Part shown: positions 8,424 through 15,284 of the stretch, piece by piece
Layout: every line of letters starts with the position of its first letter
Position numbering within the stretch: position 1 is the stretch's first letter
DNA from: JAQUOA01 sp037443785
Lineage (GTDB): Bacteria; Bacteroidota; Ignavibacteria; UBA10030; UBA8401
Length of the DNA: 40,486 nt
Reading direction: 5' to 3'
NCBI GenBank assembly: GCA_037443785.1
Contig: JBBINR010000031.1
Span: 1 to 40,486 of the forward strand
Notes under the pieces: model-generated
The model's input: only the letters and a program-made list of their open reading frames with translations
What the model was told of the DNA's origin: nothing
Databases searched by the model: none
Position numbers and translations under genes: made by a program

Positions 8424-10445
8424 ATGGAAAAAGAAAACAGGTTCCAAACCACGCTGCTATTCGGCATGCTGTTATCCGGGATACTGTTCCATTCGTCGTC
8501 TGCGCAATGGTCAACAAATCCATTAGTGAATAATGCAATTTCGACATTTAATTTTTATAACAAATTTGTTCCCGTCATTGTATCTGATGGAGCGGGTGGT
8601 GCGATTATTACATGGGAAGACAGCCGAAATGATGGTTCAAATTTCGACATTTATGCGCAGAGGATCAATGCTTCGGGAGTTGTTTTATGGACTGCCGATG
8701 GTGTTGCCATCTCAACCGGACCGCAAGACAAAAGGGCTCCTGCCATTGTGAGCGATGGAGCAGGAGGAGCAATCATTACGTGGAAAGATTCTCGCACCGG
8801 ATTCAATTTATTTGACATCTATGCACAAAGAATTGATTCATCGGGAACAGTGAAGTGGACGACGGATGGAGTAGCTATTTGTACAGTAGCAGGTGTTCAG
8901 GAAGATCAAAAGATCGTAAGTGATGGATCGGGGGGAGCAATTATTACGTGGGAAGACCAACGCAGCGGGAGCGGCGCAGGCTATAAAATATATGCGCAGA
9001 GAATTGATTCGAATGGATCGATCCATAGCGGATGGACAGCAGATGGAGTTGCCATCCGTTCCAACTTGTCTGGCAGCGTGAATTTGCCCTCCATTCTTGG
9101 AGATGGTTCAGGAGGTGCAATAATCACATGGTCTGATTATCGTAACTTAAGTAACTATGACATCTACGCACAGAGGATCACTGGTGCCGGTGATACGCTC
9201 TGGACTGCAAACGGTGCTCCTGTTTGTACGTTTGGGACAAACCAGGGTAGACCGCTTATCGTAAGTGATGGATCGGGCGGTGCAATCATCGAATGGACAG
9301 ACAATGATATCAACGGCGGAGATTTGTATGCGCAAAGAATTAACTCTTCCGGTACAAAACTGTGGGCAACAAATGGAGTAGCCATTTGTGCGGCAGCAAA
9401 TATACAACAATACAGTACTATCATTAGTGATGGATCAGGCGGTGCAATCGTTACCTGGAGAGACGCTCGAAGTGGATTTGGAGACATCTATGCGCAGAGA
9501 GTAAATGCAAGTGGCGATACTTTGTGGGTAGCCAATGGCGCAATCATCTGTGCGGCCACAGACGAGCAATATTGGCCTACCATTGTTAGCGATGGAGCAG
9601 GAGGAGCAATCATTACGTGGCATGATAACCGTGCTGGAACTGGGGCGTATGATATTTATGCACAGAGGATTAACGGATCTGGAGTTGTTCAATGGACAAC
9701 TGACGGTGCTGCTGTCTGTACAAGCGGAAACATGCAAGGGTATCCCACCGTTACCACTGATGGAGCCGGAGGTGCTATCATAACATGGTATGATTATCGC
9801 GCCGGCTCTAATTCCGATATCTACGCATCACAAATAAATGCGAATGGAAGTTTAGGTGCGGGACCACTTCCCGTTGAATTAGTTTCATTCGCAGCATTGA
9901 GCAATCAACATATCGTTGAATTGAAATGGAAGACGGCGACAGAAGTGAATAATTACGGATTCGAGATAGAGAAGAAAAGAATAAAGGATGAATTAGGAAG
10001 TATGAAATGGGAAAAAATTGGATTTGTCGAAGGAAGCGGAACAACAAATTCTCCGAAAGAATATTCTTATTCCGATAAAAATGTTTCGAGTGGGAAATAT
10101 TCATACCGATTAATGCAAATCGATCGAGATGGAAAATTCAAATATTCACAGGAAGTTGAAGTAACGATTGGCAGCACACCAAAAGAATTCGCACTTGCAC
10201 AGAATTATCCCAATCCATTTAACCCTTCGACAGTAATCAGTTATCAGTTGCCAGCGAACAGCCATGTTACTTTGAAAGTGTATGATGCGATCGGGCGAGA
10301 AGTAGCAACGCTGGTAAATGAAGTGAAAGAAGCGGGAAGTTATTCCTCACGGTTTGATGGAGCAAAACTTTCCAGCGGAATCTACTTTGTACGATTACAG
10401 AGTGGTGAGAAAATACAATTGGAAAAAATGATATTATTAAAATAA
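8424..10445 (+). CDS. Eight-repeat T9SS-exported surface protein, third paralogue
   Basis: 673 residues. A strong ribosome-binding site (AGGAGGG) precedes the ATG, and the signal peptide ends near SSAQW. Residues ~47-478 carry eight repeats (SDGAGGAIITW, DSR, DIYAQRIN, TADGVAI) like those of the 1560 protein. The linker differs: PLPVELVSFAALSNQHIVELKWKT, a FnIII-like module common in Bacteroidetes surface proteins, then a T9SS sorting domain (LAQNYPNPFNPST to LEKMILLK). Only 15 nt separate it from the receiver gene, so it is probably transcribed with the signalling genes and may be an output of that system. Function unknown. Confidence 0.88.
   Translation: MEKENRFQTTLLFGMLLSGILFHSSSAQWSTNPLVNNAISTFNFYNKFVPVIVSDGAGGAIITWEDSRNDGSNFDIYAQRINASGVVLWTADGVAISTGPQDKRAPAIVSDGAGGAIITWKDSRTGFNLFDIYAQRIDSSGTVKWTTDGVAICTVAGVQEDQKIVSDGSGGAIITWEDQRSGSGAGYKIYAQRIDSNGSIHSGWTADGVAIRSNLSGSVNLPSILGDGSGGAIITWSDYRNLSNYDIYAQRITGAGDTLWTANGAPVCTFGTNQGRPLIVSDGSGGAIIEWTDNDINGGDLYAQRINSSGTKLWATNGVAICAAANIQQYSTIISDGSGGAIVTWRDARSGFGDIYAQRVNASGDTLWVANGAIICAATDEQYWPTIVSDGAGGAIITWHDNRAGTGAYDIYAQRINGSGVVQWTTDGAAVCTSGNMQGYPTVTTDGAGGAIITWYDYRAGSNSDIYASQINANGSLGAGPLPVELVSFAALSNQHIVELKWKTATEVNNYGFEIEKKRIKDELGSMKWEKIGFVEGSGTTNSPKEYSYSDKNVSSGKYSYRLMQIDRDGKFKYSQEVEVTIGSTPKEFALAQNYPNPFNPSTVISYQLPANSHVTLKVYDAIGREVATLVNEVKEAGSYSSRFDGAKLSSGIYFVRLQSGEKIQLEKMILLK
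8562..9858 (+). repeat. Eight tandem ~52-codon repeats in the third paralogue
   Basis: Eight in-frame units encode IVSDGxGGAIITWxDxR, DIYAQRI and ADGVAI. The count equals that of the complete paralogue at 1560 even though the units have diverged, which suggests a structural constraint on the number of units. Confidence 0.82.
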
Positions 10446-10469
10446 TTTGAAACCCAAATACGTTATGAG

Positions 10470-10495
10470 AAAAGGCGGACAAAAATCCGCCTTTT
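10470..10495 (+). terminator. Rho-independent terminator after the 8424 gene
   Basis: A perfect 10-bp stem, AAAAGGCGGA (10470-10479) and TCCGCCTTTT (10486-10495), has a 6-nt loop and lies 24 nt after the stop codon. It ends the signalling/surface-protein unit. Confidence 0.85.
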
Positions 10496-10597
10496 CTATG
10501 TCTTTATTCCATTTTTCGTGGTAAAGAATTTTTCTCATTAATACTTAAAAAGGGTATATTAGAGCAGAAAATCAGGTGCGCTTGTTAAGGACAGGGC

Positions 10598-10663
10598 ATG
10601 AAAAAGTATAATTTATTTTTGCATCGAATGGCTTTAATTTTCCATGGTAACGTGCAAGCATGA
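10598..10663 (+). other. Possible 21-codon leader ORF upstream of LacI-family gene
   Basis: Between the terminator at 10470 and the gene at 10734, an ATG follows AAGGA at 6-nt spacing and opens a 21-codon frame beginning MKKYNLFLHRM and ending in TGA. Nothing shows it is translated beyond the ribosome-binding site. The rest of this 288-bp gap has no clear promoter. Confidence 0.2.
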
Positions 10664-10733
10664 AGTTTTGTTGAAACGAAAAAAGACGTCATTACCATAC
10701 TCAAGACAGGAAATAATTTTGTGACGAGAATAT

Positions 10734-11777
10734 ATGATTAAAAAAGGAGTTCAAGTAAAATTATCGGATATCGCACGGAGACTTGATGTTTCAAGCGTGA
10801 CGGTTTCAAAAGCATTGCGTGGCCATCCGGATATTTCGAGCAATACCGTAAAAAAAATAAAGGCAGTTGCCAAAGAATTGGGATATGTTCCAAACTTTAT
10901 GGCTCGGAACCTCTCATCGAAAAATTCCAGAATGATTGGTGTCATCGTTCCGAAAATATCAAACTTCTTTTTTTCCGCAATTATCGAATCCATTTATGAT
11001 GTCGCATTTGAAAACGGCTACGAAATCATTCTTATGATATCGCAGGAAAGTGCTGAGCGTGAAATACTCCATATTCAAACACTATTGTCAATGCGTGTTG
11101 ACGGCTTGATTATTTCTGTTTCAGAACAAACCATTGATTACTCAATTTTTGAAACCATTCGAAAGATGGGTTTGCCGATAACATTTGTGGACAGAGTTAT
11201 TCCGTTGGAAGAATTTAATTCGGTTGTTTCAGATGATTATGCCGGGGCCGTTTTGGCAACCGAACAAGCCATTAAAGTTGGATATAAAAAACTTGGGCAC
11301 ATTGGCGGGTATCAACATACCAATATCGGCAGAGACCGTCTGCGGGGTTTTAAAGACACGCTGAAAAAACATCAATTGACAATCTATCCTGAGAAAGTAA
11401 TTCTCGGTGGCTTTGGCGAAGAAGACGGATATAAAGGGTTTATGAAAATGTACAGTTCCGGAAATTTACCGGAATTTATTTTTGCCGTAAATTTTCCGGT
11501 TGCACTTGGAATATATAAAGCGGCGCAAGAACTCAATTTAAAGATTCCAAAAGATTTTGATATTATTTGTTTTGGGAATACCGGACTGAATCAATTTCTT
11601 TCTCCTAAGATGACGATCGTTGAACTCTCTGCAAGTACATTAGGGAAGATGGCGGTCGATCTAGTGCTCGAAAATATTCATAACCAAGAAGCATTCCAGA
11701 CTAAGCATCTCAAATTAGCAACGAAACTTGTGTTGGGAGATACCTGCGTTAAAAAGTATGAGAAGCAGCGGAAATAA
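10734..11777 (+). CDS. LacI/GalR-family transcriptional regulator 1
   Basis: 347 residues. An N-terminal LacI helix-turn-helix and hinge (residues ~8-65: VKLSDIARRLDVSSVTVSKALRG, then ELGYVPNFMARNLSS) precede a periplasmic-binding-protein-like effector domain (RMIGVIVPKISNFFFSAII to IPKDFDIICFGN). It should bind DNA as a dimer and respond to a sugar. The recognition-helix residues (SSVTVSKAL) differ from those of the regulator at 12108, so a different operator is expected; the palindrome at 11925-11948 is a candidate. It sits directly upstream of the glucan locus in the same orientation, so regulation of that locus is likely but inferred. Confidence 0.93.
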   Translation: MIKKGVQVKLSDIARRLDVSSVTVSKALRGHPDISSNTVKKIKAVAKELGYVPNFMARNLSSKNSRMIGVIVPKISNFFFSAIIESIYDVAFENGYEIILMISQESAEREILHIQTLLSMRVDGLIISVSEQTIDYSIFETIRKMGLPITFVDRVIPLEEFNSVVSDDYAGAVLATEQAIKVGYKKLGHIGGYQHTNIGRDRLRGFKDTLKKHQLTIYPEKVILGGFGEEDGYKGFMKMYSSGNLPEFIFAVNFPVALGIYKAAQELNLKIPKDFDIICFGNTGLNQFLSPKMTIVELSASTLGKMAVDLVLENIHNQEAFQTKHLKLATKLVLGDTCVKKYEKQRK

Positions 11778-11820
11778 TTTTAACCATCAACCTACCGTGT
11801 TAGTGTACCATGGACGATCG

Positions 11821-11839
11821 CGCCATAGAAAAAATGGCG
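11821..11839 (+). terminator. Possible weak terminator after LacI-family gene 1
   Basis: CGCCAT (11821-11826) and ATGGCG (11834-11839) form a 6-bp stem with a 7-nt A-rich loop, with ATTTTT a few bases downstream. It lies 44 nt after the stop. The stem is short and the T run is displaced, so termination is uncertain. Confidence 0.35.
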
Positions 11840-11924
11840 AACGAAATTTTTCTGAAAAGGAATGACCTCGCCCGCATTTGATCTTCTCAACATCACTTAT
11901 CCGACTTTCAGTACTCTTTTTTCA

Positions 11925-11948
11925 TTTTAAGTTATCGCTAACTTAAAA
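11925..11948 (+). promoter_or_regulatory. 24-bp palindrome, LacI-type operator candidate upstream of -35
   Basis: Arms TTTTAAGTTA (11925-11934) and TAACTTAAAA (11939-11948) are perfect 10-bp inverted repeats around TCGC, giving a core GTTATCGCTAAC with the central CG typical of LacI-family operators. It ends 5 bp upstream of the -35 at 11954. It differs from the TGTAAA operators downstream, so it probably serves another regulator, perhaps the LacI-family protein encoded at 10734. Confidence 0.6.
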
Positions 11949-11953
11949 AATAC

Positions 11954-11982
11954 TTGACTATAAAATTTAAAAGTTCTACAAT
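11954..11982 (+). promoter_or_regulatory. Predicted promoter of the LacI2/glucan-utilisation operon
   Basis: TTGACT (11954-11959), a 17-bp spacer and TACAAT (11977-11982) make a near-consensus sigma70-type promoter; transcription would start near 11989-11990. The first TGTAAA operator (11992-12009) then covers the start region, an ideal repressor position. No other promoter of this quality was noticed before the locus. Confidence 0.7.
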
Positions 11983-11991
11983 GAACCCCAC

Positions 11992-12009
11992 AATGTAAAC
12001 CTTTACATT
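11992..12009 (+). promoter_or_regulatory. LacI-family operator O1
   Basis: AATGTAAACCTTTACATT has perfect 8-bp arms around CC. It starts 9 bp after the -10 and so overlaps the predicted transcription start. The half-site TGTAAA is the type bound by CcpA-like LacI proteins, whose recognition helix (SMATVSRVVN) resembles that of the protein encoded at 12108 (SIATVSRVIN). Confidence 0.75.
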
Positions 12010-12069
12010 TCCTGTTAATCCTAACCAATCCTTTATCACTATTTGTCTGCTGGCGATTAGTCATCAGAT

Positions 12070-12091
12070 AAAATGTAAAGGTTTACATTTT
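12070..12091 (+). promoter_or_regulatory. LacI-family operator O2
   Basis: Arms AAAATGTAAA (12070-12079) and TTTACATTTT (12082-12091) are a perfect 10-bp inverted repeat around GG. Its centre is exactly 80 bp from that of O1, and it ends 16 bp before the ATG at 12108. The pair could support DNA looping or a transcription roadblock in the leader. Confidence 0.75.
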
Positions 12092-12107
12092 CAGAAAAGA
12101 CAAAATT

Positions 12108-13148
12108 ATGCAACCAAGCATTATTGATGTAGCAAAAGAAGCTGGTGTCTCGATAGCCACAGTATCAAGAGTGATTAATGGAAGCGACAAGGTAAAATCA
12201 GAAACACGGGATCGAGTTCTCGAAGTTGTTCAGCATTTGAAGTATGCACCGAATCCTGCTGCTCGCGGCCTTATCATGAAACGAACGGAAGCCATCGGTT
12301 TGTTGCTTCCGGATTTGCATGGGGAATTTTTCTCTGAAATTATTCGCGGCGCCGATGAAGCTGTGCAATCAAAAAACTATCACCTTATTGTCTCAAGTTC
12401 TCATAATGACATCAAGGAAATCGAAGCAGCTCTTCGATTTATGAGAGGCCGGGTTGATGCACTGGTCGTGATGTCACCGATGGTGCATTCGGAAGTTTTG
12501 CTGGCAAATCTTCCAAAAAGTTTACCGGTTGTTCTCTTGAATTGTCATACAAGTAATCCGATGTACGACACGATTATGACCGATGGGTTTGGCGGTGCAA
12601 AGGAAATGGTTTCGTTTTTACTTCGCGAAGGCCATAAAAGAATAGCAATTATAAAAGGAGGAGATGAAAATATTGAGTCTCGTGAACGACTCAATGGATG
12701 CTATGCCGCATTTCAAGAGCGTGAAATGGCATTAGATCCGGAATTGATTATTGAAGGAGATTTTACTGAGGAATCCGGGTTCAACGCAGCAATGAAAGCA
12801 ATCGCATTGCGAAATAGGCCGACGGCAATTTTTGCATTCAACGACAGTATGGCGATCGGTGCGATTGGAGCGATTCGTGAAGCGGGATTGCAAATTCCAA
12901 AAGATATTTCTGTGTGCGGGTTTGATGATATCCCGATTGCAAAATATTTAAGTCCGTCGCTTACTTCAGTGCATGTTCCCATTCATGATTTAGGTGCGAT
13001 GGCAATTACGAGAGTGTTCGATCGTATTGAAAAGAAAACCGATGGTGCGGCTGCTCATATTTTTGTTCAAACCAAATTGTGTATTCGAGATAGTTGTACA
13101 CCAATTCACCATTCTAATCAACCAACAAAGGAGGGTAATGTTGCCTAA
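12108..13148 (+). CDS. LacI/GalR-family transcriptional regulator 2 (autoregulated)
   Basis: 346 residues. The helix-turn-helix (IIDVAKEAGVSIATVSRVING, residues 4-24) and hinge (APNPAARGL) precede a sugar-binding effector domain (EAIGLLLPDLHGEFFSEII to IPKDISVCGFDDIPIAKYLSPSLTSV). The CcpA-like recognition helix fits the two TGTAAA-nn-TTTACA sites in its own promoter region, so autoregulation and control of the downstream locus are likely. The effector is probably a sugar from the pathway, such as a sophoro-oligosaccharide or glucose, but this is inference. No strong ribosome-binding site precedes the ATG. Confidence 0.95.
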   Translation: MQPSIIDVAKEAGVSIATVSRVINGSDKVKSETRDRVLEVVQHLKYAPNPAARGLIMKRTEAIGLLLPDLHGEFFSEIIRGADEAVQSKNYHLIVSSSHNDIKEIEAALRFMRGRVDALVVMSPMVHSEVLLANLPKSLPVVLLNCHTSNPMYDTIMTDGFGGAKEMVSFLLREGHKRIAIIKGGDENIESRERLNGCYAAFQEREMALDPELIIEGDFTEESGFNAAMKAIALRNRPTAIFAFNDSMAIGAIGAIREAGLQIPKDISVCGFDDIPIAKYLSPSLTSVHVPIHDLGAMAITRVFDRIEKKTDGAAAHIFVQTKLCIRDSCTPIHHSNQPTKEGNVA

Positions 13149-13173
13149 ACACCACAAATTGTTTTTCGTTGTG

Positions 13174-13202
13174 ATTGAGTGACAATCGCATGCTCACTCA
13201 AT
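13174..13202 (+). promoter_or_regulatory. Stem-loop between regulator 2 and the structural genes
   Basis: ATTGAGTGA (13174-13182) and TCACTCAAT (13194-13202) form a perfect 9-bp stem with an 11-nt loop, 25 nt after the regulator stop. A following T run is weak (GTGTTAAGAATTTTTAC). It could be a partial terminator, an mRNA-stability element or a protein site. Confidence 0.5.
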
Positions 13203-13238
13203 GTGTTAAGAATTTTTACTAACCAAAGGAGATATAGT

Positions 13239-15176
13239 ATGAAACAACAAACACGTTTTTTTGCATTGACATTGATGCTTCTTGTCTTTGCGATTTCCAT
13301 GTTTGCCCAAACAAAACGTACTGATGCTATCTGGGCTCGGACAAGTTCTACCCCAATTACATTAGACGGCAAGTTAAACGAAGCTGATTGGGCAAAGGCA
13401 GAATCGATTGTCGTTGTCTATGGCAAACCAGGTGCCATGCCAGGAAGTGGATATTCCTATGTAAAAGGGAATATGTGGGACTCGACTCGGGTCACGCTTA
13501 AATTTCTTGTTGTGGGTGATTCACTTTATATGGCTGCCATTGTTCCCGATAGTTCAATTGGCGGAAGTGATTGGGAAAAATTCGACTCGTTCTTAATGAG
13601 TATTCGGAAACATGAACTTCCCGATCGACCGTCGCCGTCATTTGAATATTTTTATGGATGGATTGGTGCTTGGGATACAACCACCCGGGATGCAGGTGCT
13701 TCCCCAGGATTTTTTGGACATGCAGGAGGAAAGCGCACTGATTCCACCGGCGGTGTTCCTAACTGGAGAATTTGGGATGCGAAAACATTCGTAAAAGGAA
13801 CGAGCAACATTGATACAAACGCTGCTGGTCAAAAAGTCGCCGATACAATGTGGACGACTGAGTATAAATTCAATTTGAAACAACGCGGATATAACGTCAG
13901 CGGGGCGAATGGCGACATTGTTGAAATGACAATTACAATTTTTGATGCGGATTGGTTCTGGGCAGGAAAACCTGAATTAGAATCAGGAGCGTGGACATGG
14001 TTCCAAGGTCGTTGGGGTGGTGATCCGTTCTATAATATTTTCAGGATTCATGCAAATCCGGCTGTGACAACAAATTCAGGAGCAGTCCCAGCTATTGATC
14101 CGGATGTCACAATTCAAAATGGAGCTAACTTCCCCAAACCGGTCATCGATGGAAAATTGGATGAAAACGTTTGGAAAGGTGCCAAATCTTTGCGAGTTGC
14201 TTTTGGAGATGACGCACTTAGGGCAACATATCCTGGCATCGGTCCGTATCGCAGCGGCTATAGACAAATGAAAGGCGATACATCGTCTGTCACGCCAAAC
14301 GTCTTGGATCCAGCCGATGCAACGGTAAAATATTTCTTCCGTGGAGATACTTTATACTTTGGATTTGATGTAAAGGATCAGATTCTGACGCGAGGATTTC
14401 AAGAGAACTTGAAAGATTGGGTGCGGCTTACGATTACAAAGAGGGATAGTGTTAATCCAGATCATGTGCTGAAAGCTGTTGACCTCGATGTAACGGTTGT
14501 TGACACCGGTGCTGGGTATGCAGTCGGAGGTTACTTGCGCAATCTTAAAGATTCTTTAAACGGAGCTTGGGTTGGTGTTACGAAAAAAGGATCTTTCACC
14601 GACTTTACAAAAGCTGATACCGGTTATACGGTTGAACTTGGCGTTGATCTTAAAAAACTTGGATATCCGGCAGGGCGTGGAGATGGTGTTCTCTTCTTTG
14701 GAGTAACGGTTCACGATGGTGACAGTCTCCGTGCTGTTGATGGAACAAGTTACGCCGACCGTGTATGGTTCTTCAGCGAAGGGTCTGAAAGTCCACAGGC
14801 TGCAAACCATATTGGAACTGCACCAGCATGGGGCTACATGAATCCAACTTCATTTGTCACGGGTGTAGAAAATATTGCAAGCACAGTCCCAGGCAGTTTT
14901 GAGTTATATGGAAACTATCCAAATCCATTTAATCCGAGCACAAAGATTGATTTTGCAGTACCAATTCAATCGAATGTCCGATTAGTTGTGTATGATTTAC
15001 TTGGTAGAGTAGTAGCAAGCGAGGTCATGGAGGCTGTAACGCAAGGTCGCCATGTGTATAACTTTGATGCTAAAACTTTAGCGTCGGGTGTATATTTCTA
15101 TCAAGTGCAATTATTGGATGTTTCAAACAACAATGTCCGTGATATCAAGAGCAGTAAAATGCTTCTGATGAAATAA
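13239..15176 (+). CDS. Secreted T9SS protein with two CBM9/DOMON-like domains
   Basis: 645 residues from the ATG at 13239, chosen for AAAGGAGA upstream and a signal peptide (MKQQTRFF to MFAQ); the upstream in-frame ATG at 13179 lacks both. Two repeated beta-sandwich domains start with the CBM9/DOMON signature: ITLDGKLNEADWAKA (residues ~38-52) and PVIDGKLDENVWKGA (~300-315). The C-terminus is a T9SS sorting domain (ELYGNYPNPFNPST to SSKMLLMK). No catalytic domain is recognised. As the first structural gene of the locus, ahead of the TonB receptor, it is a candidate surface glycan-binding protein, possibly doing the capture role that SusD/SusE-type proteins have elsewhere. That role is inferred. 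Confidence 0.85.
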   Translation: MKQQTRFFALTLMLLVFAISMFAQTKRTDAIWARTSSTPITLDGKLNEADWAKAESIVVVYGKPGAMPGSGYSYVKGNMWDSTRVTLKFLVVGDSLYMAAIVPDSSIGGSDWEKFDSFLMSIRKHELPDRPSPSFEYFYGWIGAWDTTTRDAGASPGFFGHAGGKRTDSTGGVPNWRIWDAKTFVKGTSNIDTNAAGQKVADTMWTTEYKFNLKQRGYNVSGANGDIVEMTITIFDADWFWAGKPELESGAWTWFQGRWGGDPFYNIFRIHANPAVTTNSGAVPAIDPDVTIQNGANFPKPVIDGKLDENVWKGAKSLRVAFGDDALRATYPGIGPYRSGYRQMKGDTSSVTPNVLDPADATVKYFFRGDTLYFGFDVKDQILTRGFQENLKDWVRLTITKRDSVNPDHVLKAVDLDVTVVDTGAGYAVGGYLRNLKDSLNGAWVGVTKKGSFTDFTKADTGYTVELGVDLKKLGYPAGRGDGVLFFGVTVHDGDSLRAVDGTSYADRVWFFSEGSESPQAANHIGTAPAWGYMNPTSFVTGVENIASTVPGSFELYGNYPNPFNPSTKIDFAVPIQSNVRLVVYDLLGRVVASEVMEAVTQGRHVYNFDAKTLASGVYFYQVQLLDVSNNNVRDIKSSKMLLMK

Positions 15177-15187
15177 TCTTGTTGTTC

Positions 15188-15220
15188 ATACTGCCAAAGA
15201 GTTGCTCTCTTCGGCAGTAT
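15188..15220 (+). terminator. Intergenic hairpin/attenuator between the CBM9-like gene and the TonB receptor
   Basis: ATACTGCCAAAGAG (15188-15201) and CTCTTCGGCAGTAT (15207-15220) form a 14-bp stem with one A-C mismatch and a 5-nt loop, 11 nt after the stop. The tail is not T-rich, so it may only partly terminate or may protect the upstream message. Confidence 0.6.
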
Positions 15221-15284
15221 CTATGATTTGTTATAATTAATTCTGCAACATTATTGTTTATCATTCCACTTTCATGGAAATGTC

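Noticed and set aside
13179..13238. Upstream in-frame extension of the CBM9-like protein
   Set aside because: The ATG at 13179 overlaps the stem-loop at 13174-13202 and would put 20 residues before a perfect signal peptide; the ATG at 13239 has AAAGGAGA.
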